IMG/VR virus record: IMGVR_UViG_3300037587_000312 | Location: 96,552-121,737 of that record | Direction: 5' to 3' (one strand) | From: a virus | Length of the DNA stretch: 25,186 nucleotides | Shown: piece by piece, positions 20,311 to 25,186 of the stretch | Position numbering within the stretch: position 1 is the first letter of the stretch | Layout of the letters: each line of letters begins with the position of its first letter | Position numbers and translations under genes: made by a program | Notes under the pieces: generated by a model | The model's input: only the letters and a program-made list of their open reading frames with translations | Databases searched by the model: none | Told to the model about the DNA's origin: nothing

Positions 20311-20890
20311 TCAATAGCCACTCCTGTATACGTTCTAAATCATCTGGATTATTTATATTAAACCGTGGGACATTGTGCTTCTTCCCTAATTCCCACGCTG
20401 TCGATGTTCCTCCTGAGATTGTGTCCTCCCCTGTCATAGGTGCCCAGCAGATTAGAAATTTACTTGGTGTTTGCAAGTCATCTCCCAATAACTGCAATAC
20501 ATTCCGAGCATGCATAGCTTTAGCACCCTTTCCACATCTTTCCCAAGCTGGGTGAATCTCTTCTGCCATTTTCCTAGCTTTAAATCCAACTTCCTTACTT
20601 CTACAAAAGGGTGTTCTGAAACACCCCCAATAATGATCTACATTATATTGGTTGAATCCGTCCCAAGGTAGATAAATACCCTCAGGACGCTTCAGCGCAT
20701 CTCCATAGTGGTGATGATAGTAGTATCGACAAACACCTTGCCAGAACGCATCATCTGCCCCATCAGCGGCTCCTGACCGTAGAATATAACCATCACCCTT
20801 TAGCTTGAATGCAATATCACTCAATATCTTTTGCATAGGCTCTGGTGTGAGCCTCGCACCTATACCAGTATAATATTTAGTAGTACTCAT
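20303..20890 (-). CDS. SLOG-superfamily (DprA/LOG-like) nucleotide-binding protein
   Basis: The 195-residue protein has the Rossmann-like SLOG pattern: YYTGIGARLTPEPM (start of the fold), YILRSGAADGADDAFWQG (the glycine-rich SGAADGAD loop), EGIYLPWDGF, AKAMHARNVLQLL and the closing SGGTSTAWELGKKHNVPRF. SLOG domains bind nucleotides or related ligands. The family includes DprA, LOG cytokinin enzymes and the ThsA sensor of Thoeris, which binds cyclic ADP-ribose isomers. Similar phage proteins are often annotated DprA-like, but no DNA-binding winged helix is present. The start is uncertain: ATG 20890 is preferred, and ATG 20899 or TTG 20911 are possible. Confidence 0.8.
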   Translation of the reverse strand: MSTTKYYTGIGARLTPEPMQKILSDIAFKLKGDGYILRSGAADGADDAFWQGVCRYYYHHHYGDALKRPEGIYLPWDGFNQYNVDHYWGCFRTPFCRSKEVGFKARKMAEEIHPAWERCGKGAKAMHARNVLQLLGDDLQTPSKFLICWAPMTGEDTISGGTSTAWELGKKHNVPRFNINNPDDLERIQEWLLND

Positions 20891-21146
20891 CTGGTTCATA
20901 GTCCTTATCAATATCCTCCACTAAGAGATCAAAAACTACTTCTTCCTCTCCCAGTAATCTTATGAGTTCCTCTTCTAAAATGTAATCATCTTCATCATCA
21001 ATCCACCACTCGAGTAATTGATAATCAAAGGAGTAGGAACTAGGATAACAATCCTCCATAGGTCCATATGAGTTACCCTTTTCGTAGTTGTAGTCATATT
21101 CGATTTCGATGCACCATCCACCGAAACAGACCTCTACCCTACTCAT
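20877..21146 (-). CDS. Very acidic small protein (possible DNA mimic)
   Basis: By hand count this 89-residue protein has 28 Asp/Glu against four Lys/Arg. It reads MSRVEVCFGGWCIEIEYDYN, then WWIDDEDDYILEEELIRLLG and ends EDIDKDYEPDEYY. Strong negative charge and aromatic content are typical of DNA-mimic inhibitors, but also of many phage orphan proteins. GGAGG before the ATG gives strong expression potential. It overlaps the ClpP-like gene's stop and the SLOG gene's start. No family recognised. Confidence 0.7.
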   Translation of the reverse strand: MSRVEVCFGGWCIEIEYDYNYEKGNSYGPMEDCYPSSYSFDYQLLEWWIDDEDDYILEEELIRLLGEEEVVFDLLVEDIDKDYEPDEYY

Positions 21147-21924
21147 CTATCGCCTCCAATACGCTTTTCTCAATCTTCTTACGTAAAGAGGTTGTACTGG
21201 CGTTCTTCTTATACGTAACTTCCATCAGGTCGAGGATTCGAAAACAAAGGCTACGTTCAGTCTCCCCTTCGATAACCGCCAATTCCAACTTTCCAGTTTC
21301 CTTGTCTACCGCCCCCAAAAGCTCATCTGTATCGAGTTCAACAATCTCAATAAAGGGTGATTCCTCCATCTCTGCCTCACGAGAATCAACCATCTTCTGA
21401 CAACGACTAAGAATCTCTTCAGCAGGGTAATAATAGATCTTCCCTTCGAGCATATCCTCAATCTCTTTGTCTGAGAGGAACCCCTTATAGGCATCTCTCA
21501 TGATGGTCTCTGCCCACTTAACATCGAAATCCATCTCTGCTTTTAGCTCATGACCTGATCCATAAAGACCCCCGTTGTAGTTATGGCACATAAATTTACA
21601 GTGATCTGAAACTTCGAACCCGTGGCTAGCCAAGAACATGAATGTGTAGGCTGATTGGCACTCACCCTCAACCGATCCTATAATTGTTCCCTTACACTCC
21701 TTGAAACAACGTAGGAATTGTATCATGGTGAAAGCATTACCACCGGGACCATTGTAATGGCACTTAAGTACATCATCCACATCCATATTACGGATCAGTT
21801 CAAATTCCTCTCTGTAATCCTCTGGGTTCCCTAAAGAACCATCAAAGTAAATCGCATACTTATTGATGATCTTAGACTGACCAAAAATTCTCTGTACTTT
21901 GAATAGATTCTCTGCTTGACTCAT
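21139..21924 (-). CDS. ClpP-like serine protease
   Basis: The protein has the ClpP/crotonase-like pattern GPGGNAFTMIQFL (59-71), the nucleophile region GECQSAYTFMFLAS (S91) and the His motif KFMCHNYNGGLYG (H114), spaced 23 residues apart as in ClpP (25 in E. coli). By eye, the position of the third triad residue (Asp171 in E. coli ClpP) falls on K162, so activity or triad composition is uncertain. At 261 residues it is longer than ClpP (about 200), with an extra C-terminal region of about 70 residues rich in Glu and Lys. Phage ClpP-like proteins are often prohead proteases, but no capsid gene is near. AGGAGG precedes the ATG. Confidence 0.8.
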   Translation of the reverse strand: MSQAENLFKVQRIFGQSKIINKYAIYFDGSLGNPEDYREEFELIRNMDVDDVLKCHYNGPGGNAFTMIQFLRCFKECKGTIIGSVEGECQSAYTFMFLASHGFEVSDHCKFMCHNYNGGLYGSGHELKAEMDFDVKWAETIMRDAYKGFLSDKEIEDMLEGKIYYYPAEEILSRCQKMVDSREAEMEESPFIEIVELDTDELLGAVDKETGKLELAVIEGETERSLCFRILDLMEVTYKKNASTTSLRKKIEKSVLEAIDE

Positions 21925-22094
21925 TGAATACCTCCTTCATAAATAAATTGTTCCAGTAGATTCAGGGACTCTTCAATCGTATCGCAAGCGAACCCTTTAC
22001 TCTCCCACCGACCATTTGTTTCATACCAACACCAACACGATGTTCCTTCTAAGCCTACCTTTCTATCTTTAATGAACTTAATATACTGTTCCAA
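21921..22094 (-). CDS. Hypothetical 57-residue protein with TTG start
   Basis: No ATG opens this frame. TTG 22094 lies seven bases after a perfect AGGAGG, and the frame runs 57 codons to a TGA that overlaps the ClpP-like ATG. The product starts MEQYIKFIKDRKVGLEG and carries CWCWYETNGRWESKGFAC (C20, C22, C37). The match of ribosome binding site, length and overlap makes it convincing. Possible small zinc site. Function unknown. Confidence 0.7.
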   Translation of the reverse strand: MEQYIKFIKDRKVGLEGTSCWCWYETNGRWESKGFACDTIEESLNLLEQFIYEGGIQ

Positions 22095-22151
22095 CTATTG
22101 TCCTCCTATAAGAGGGCATCCTTACCCCATTTGTAATCCTTTAAGTGTACA

Positions 22152-22751
22152 TTAACTGCACCGTGATCCTCCACAATCCAAGCAATTCATACAACCCTCT
22201 GAGAACACTAGTGTGCCTCCACATTCACTGCAAGAACTATCTTCAACCTTTTCACCGTCCTTAATATAACAAGCCAAGAATTTCTTGATCTGGAAAAGGA
22301 AACTGCCCACAAACACATCTTCCATCTTATCCAGCTCAGCTACAATATTCTTAATCAGGACACCATGACGAAGAAGAAGGCTAATAACTCTGGTGAGCTT
22401 ACTGACGTTACTCTCTGAATTTGTCTTTTCAAGAGTCCCATTAATATGCTTCTTAGCGATCTTCTTCTTCCTTGCCAGTTTAACCAACCGATCAACAGCA
22501 TCGCTAGTCTGAGCTGATTTATCTGAAGAGTTTGTATGGCAAAATAGTGCAAAAGGCTGCTCAGTTTCTTCGTGGTAAACAACCGTTAAATACCACTTCT
22601 TCCCTCCGGTTCTAAGCACTTTCATCCGTGCGGGAGAATCATCTGGCAATGTAACATCATCAGGGGTAATAACCTCCTCTGTCGGTGTTACATGGTTTGC
22701 ACCATCTTGAACTAACTCAAATCTCTCAATTTTACTATTAAAGCTAATCAT
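22152..22751 (-). CDS. nrdJb: Class II ribonucleotide reductase, C-terminal subunit (NrdJb)
   Basis: The 199-residue protein matches the TSCPD-like C-terminal part of adenosylcobalamin-dependent RNR, encoded as a separate gene as in Pseudomonas nrdJa/nrdJb. The middle has WYLTVVYHEETEQPFALF and FLFQIKKFLACYIKDG. The C-terminus has a zinc-like CSECGG (C174, C177) and EGCMNCLDCGGSRC (C187, C190, C193, C198). The C193/C198 pair, five apart, is the expected shuttle that rereduces the active-site disulfide of NrdJa using thioredoxin. It starts at TAATG with nrdJa, so the two subunits are coupled. Confidence 0.88.
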   Translation of the reverse strand: MISFNSKIERFELVQDGANHVTPTEEVITPDDVTLPDDSPARMKVLRTGGKKWYLTVVYHEETEQPFALFCHTNSSDKSAQTSDAVDRLVKLARKKKIAKKHINGTLEKTNSESNVSKLTRVISLLLRHGVLIKNIVAELDKMEDVFVGSFLFQIKKFLACYIKDGEKVEDSSCSECGGTLVFSEGCMNCLDCGGSRCS

Positions 22752-24748
22752 TAAAATTTCCCATAATAATTTTCCTTGTGTGCATCGAAAAGATTAGCCG
22801 CAGTATGCTCTTCTCCTTCATAATTCACCATATCGTTTCCTTTTAAGATATATTCTTCTCCATCTTCTAGAACGAAACGATATAATGTCTTCTCCAGATC
22901 CTCTTCTTTAACCAGAACACCTTGGAAGGCTTCAGGATTAAACCTGAAAGTGGTACAACCTTTCAATCCCTGTTCATAGGCATAAATATAAACATCCTTA
23001 AACTCTTCAAATTCTATATCAGATGGGACATTAATAGTCTTACTAATAGAGCTATCACACCATTTCTGTGCCACAGCTTGAATGTCTACATGAGCTTTCC
23101 AACTAACATTATCAGTTGTAGAGAAGCTATCTGGAACCTCTTCAGTCCCATATTTAAGCTTATAACGTAACATCTCATATGAGTATACTGGTACAGCTTC
23201 TTTAGACTTCTTACCCTCCTTAATTACGTTCCGTATGTAGTGATGAGCAAATGTAGGCTCGATACCATTAGAGGCATTGTTGTTAAGGGAGAGACTGATA
23301 GTACCTGTAGGGGCAATACTAGTCGCATGAGTAAATCTACTACCATATTCTGCAAATCCTTCTCCTAATTCAGGGCATTCTTTAATAAGTTGTTGGATAT
23401 ACTTACCGGAGATCCACCTCTCGAGGTTATCACCCTCCTCCAAGAGAGGTGCCATACCTTTCTCTTTGGCAAGTTCGATACCCTCTTTGAAGCCCTCAAT
23501 AGCCAGCATCTTCATGATATTCTCTGTGAACTCAATAGAGTCCTCACAACCGTATTCTAACCCCATCATTGATAGGGCTGACCCTAGTCCTAGGAATCCC
23601 ATACCATGACGACGCTTCGATGTGATAGCTTCAACTTGCTCTGGTAGGGGTAAACCATTCATCTCAACAACATTATCCAGCATACGTGTAAAGATGTGGA
23701 TAACCTCTGAGAATCCTTCCCAATCAAAATCTGCATTATCCTCAAACTCATTGGTAACAAACTTTGCTAGGTTAATCGAACCCAGAAGACAAGACCCATA
23801 AGGTGGGAGTGGTTGCTCTCCACACGGATTCGTTGCCCTAATTGTCTCGCAAAAGTAGTTGTTATTCAACTCATTTATTTGGTCAATAAGAAGAAATCCC
23901 GGTTCAGAGAAGTCATACGTAGACTTCATCATGATATCCCATAGTTCTCGTGCCTGCACGGTCTCATACACCTTGCAAAGGATCTTACCGTTCTCTACGA
24001 AATATCCCCGATCTTGGCAGTATTCCTCTTCCCAGAACATATTCTTCCAGATAGTCTCTGGAGCAAATCCAAAATCAATTTCCTGTTGTGATACAGGGAA
24101 AACTAATTGAAACTCACCATCATTAATCACAGCATCCATGAATTCATTGTCAATCAATAACGAGAGGTTAAATTGCCGTAGGCGACCATCCTCCCGCTTC
24201 GCTTGAATAAAATCACGCACATCTGGATGCCAGATAGCAAATGTCCCCATCTGAGCACCGCGCCTGCCACCAGCAGAACTCACCGTAAAGCAAGTCTTGT
24301 CAAAGATATCCATAAAGGTCAACGGACCAGAGGTATAGGCTCCGGCTCCTGCTACAAATGCACCTCTTGGGCGCAGAGTGGAGAATTCATACCCAATCCC
24401 ACAACCAGCCTTCAATGTCAACCCTGCCTCTAGATTAGCGTAGAGGATATCCTTCATACTATCACCAACGATCTTGGAAACTGTACAATTGATCGTTGCT
24501 GTTGCTGGTTTATATTTCTCAGCCCCTGCATTGGACATTATTCGACCAGCTGGGGTTGCTCCACGATCTAATGCATATTTGAACTGCTCTTCCCAGTAAC
24601 CTGACTCAGCCCTATTTTCAAAGGACGCCAGTGCTTTTGCTACCCTGTTATTCGTATCCTCAATTGTATTGTCTACTGGATTCCCCTGTTGATCTACCAA
24701 CCGATACTTCTTTTCCCAGATCTCTTGGGATGTCTCTTGCAGTTCCAT
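22751..24748 (-). CDS. nrdJa: Class II (B12-dependent) ribonucleotide reductase, catalytic subunit (NrdJa)
   Basis: The 665-residue protein carries the RNR active site NPCGEQPLPPYGSC (307-320): radical cysteine C309, catalytic N307 and E311, and C320, which with C88 (ATINCTVSK) forms the redox pair. C309 to C320 is 11 residues, matching C408/C419 of L. leichmannii RNR. KAGCGIGYEFSTLRPRG and SSAGGRRGAQMGT are class II markers. It reduces ribonucleotides using adenosylcobalamin and is oxygen-independent, so it works under aerobic and anaerobic conditions. The split into NrdJa/NrdJb is typical of some pseudomonads. AAGGAG precedes the ATG. It supplies dNTPs for phage replication. Confidence 0.97.
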   Translation of the reverse strand: MELQETSQEIWEKKYRLVDQQGNPVDNTIEDTNNRVAKALASFENRAESGYWEEQFKYALDRGATPAGRIMSNAGAEKYKPATATINCTVSKIVGDSMKDILYANLEAGLTLKAGCGIGYEFSTLRPRGAFVAGAGAYTSGPLTFMDIFDKTCFTVSSAGGRRGAQMGTFAIWHPDVRDFIQAKREDGRLRQFNLSLLIDNEFMDAVINDGEFQLVFPVSQQEIDFGFAPETIWKNMFWEEEYCQDRGYFVENGKILCKVYETVQARELWDIMMKSTYDFSEPGFLLIDQINELNNNYFCETIRATNPCGEQPLPPYGSCLLGSINLAKFVTNEFEDNADFDWEGFSEVIHIFTRMLDNVVEMNGLPLPEQVEAITSKRRHGMGFLGLGSALSMMGLEYGCEDSIEFTENIMKMLAIEGFKEGIELAKEKGMAPLLEEGDNLERWISGKYIQQLIKECPELGEGFAEYGSRFTHATSIAPTGTISLSLNNNASNGIEPTFAHHYIRNVIKEGKKSKEAVPVYSYEMLRYKLKYGTEEVPDSFSTTDNVSWKAHVDIQAVAQKWCDSSISKTINVPSDIEFEEFKDVYIYAYEQGLKGCTTFRFNPEAFQGVLVKEEDLEKTLYRFVLEDGEEYILKGNDMVNYEGEEHTAANLFDAHKENYYGKF

Positions 24749-24756
24749 ATTACTCC

Positions 24757-25113
24757 TTATCGTCTTGAATCTAACATATCTTCAGAACCACGGTACTTCT
24801 TCTTATTCTTTAAATCATCAAGAACTATCTCGATGTGAGTACCACACATTTCAACCCATTTCTGGTCACGCCTAATAAACCCAACATACCGATTTGTTGT
24901 AAAGATCTTGTTGGTAATGCCCCTGTGGGTATCATGTACCACTTGATATGGTTGGGATAAATCAAGTCCATTATTATACAATGTAATTTCTAATTCTTCT
25001 CGTGAAAGATTCTGACATCCCCCATCCTTACAGATATCCAATTGTGCGATATCCCCAGAAGAGATTGAGAAATTGTATTCATGTAATAGAACTTCTCCTG
25101 TAATCTCTGGCAT
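24757..25113 (-). CDS. Hypothetical protein upstream of nrdJa
   Basis: A 118-residue protein beginning MPEITGEVLLHEYNFSISSG, with a DICKDGGCQNL stretch and a basic C-terminus (KNKKKYRGSEDMLDSRR). No known domain. AAGGAG precedes its ATG, and its stop lies inside the nrdJa ribosome binding site, so it is expected to be co-transcribed with nrdJab. Function unknown. Confidence 0.7.
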   Translation of the reverse strand: MPEITGEVLLHEYNFSISSGDIAQLDICKDGGCQNLSREELEITLYNNGLDLSQPYQVVHDTHRGITNKIFTTNRYVGFIRRDQKWVEMCGTHIEIVLDDLKNKKKYRGSEDMLDSRR

Positions 25114-25186
25114 TGTTACTCCTTAATACGTCTACACGGGCAAAGTGAATATTGCCGTACCAACGGGGTACTTCATTATCATCATA
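25079..25186 (-). CDS. Possible 3' end of an upstream gene (frame uncertain)
   Basis: One minus-strand frame is open from the right edge to TGA at 25079 (35 codons; contains EVPRWYGNIHFARVDVL), overlapping the next gene by 35 bp. Another frame ends at TAG 25132, just before the next gene's ribosome binding site, which is also plausible. Only one can be the upstream gene's tail. I cannot choose firmly. Confidence 0.3.
   Translation of the reverse strand, partial: YDDNEVPRWYGNIHFARVDVLRSNNARDYRRSSIT

Noticed and set aside
20303-20890. Calling the SLOG protein DprA (natural transformation)
   Set aside because: It lacks the winged helix, is shorter than DprA and is in a phage setting, so only the SLOG superfamily is supported.
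1-25186. CRISPR array, tRNA genes, insertion sequences or attachment sites
   Set aside because: No array of spaced direct repeats, no clover-leaf-like tRNA in the few gaps, no transposase, and no direct repeats flanking the endonuclease genes were seen.
25132-25186. Alternate frame of 17 codons ending at TAG 25132
   Set aside because: It could be the true end of the upstream gene, but too little is visible to choose. The other frame is listed at low confidence.

Overview
The window looks like a stretch of accessory and nucleotide-metabolism genes from a large lytic tailed phage (Caudoviricetes). Nearly all genes lie on the minus strand. They are short and packed with ATGA or TAATG start-stop overlaps, most have AGGAG-type ribosome binding sites, and many encode uncharacterised phage proteins. 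Four endonuclease-like genes (AP2/HNH, HNH, NUMOD4/HNH, GIY-YIG) sit among them. No structural, integrase or tRNA genes are visible. The CCA-adding enzyme resembles the proteobacterial type and the RNR is split as in Pseudomonas nrdJa/nrdJb, which suggests a Gram-negative host. The species cannot be told from the sequence.

Transcription runs from high to low coordinates. At 25.2-22.1 kb are a small gene and a split adenosylcobalamin-dependent ribonucleotide reductase (NrdJa + NrdJb). At 22.1-19.9 kb are a TTG-started mini-protein, a ClpP-like protein, a very acidic protein, a SLOG/DprA-like protein and two small genes. At 19.8-16.2 kb are a duplicated small-gene pair (one member with ten GxxxG steps), an Rnl5-type RNA ligase, the only plus-strand gene (GIY-YIG), a DUF2829/Tad2-like protein and a zinc-ribbon mini-protein. 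At 15.9-13.4 kb are a T4-like polynucleotide kinase/phosphatase and small genes. At 13.4-9.0 kb are a metallophosphoesterase, a PRPP-synthetase-like protein, an inserted HNH gene, a macro-domain protein, an unknown, and a NAMPT-like transferase, ending at a strong hairpin. At 9.0-0 kb are a GHKL ATPase, an HNH protein, an RlmN-like radical SAM protein, a MazG-like protein, another radical SAM protein, a CYTH phosphohydrolase, a WYL-like protein and the CCA-adding enzyme.

Two themes stand out. The first is ADP-ribose/NAD chemistry. The Prs-like plus NAMPT-like pair matches the published phage NARP1 route (ADP-ribose to ADPR-pyrophosphate to NAD+). A macro domain lies between the two, and a Tad2-like and a SLOG protein lie within about 9 kb. 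These could together counter NAD-depleting or cyclic-ADPR-signalling immunity (inference). The second is RNA repair: end healing (Pnkp), sealing (Rnl5) and CCA restoration (Cca), which fits answering host anticodon nucleases. NrdJ, MazG-like and CYTH proteins add nucleotide-pool functions.

The most unusual non-coding signal is a pair of matching elements (8973-9031 and 19817-19869). In each, a sigma70-like promoter is threaded through a long palindrome, with one arm in the -35/-10 spacer, the -10 hexamer at the hairpin apex and the other arm in the leader. About 20 nt later comes a similar leader and ribosome binding site. Such an element would terminate read-through while starting a new transcript.
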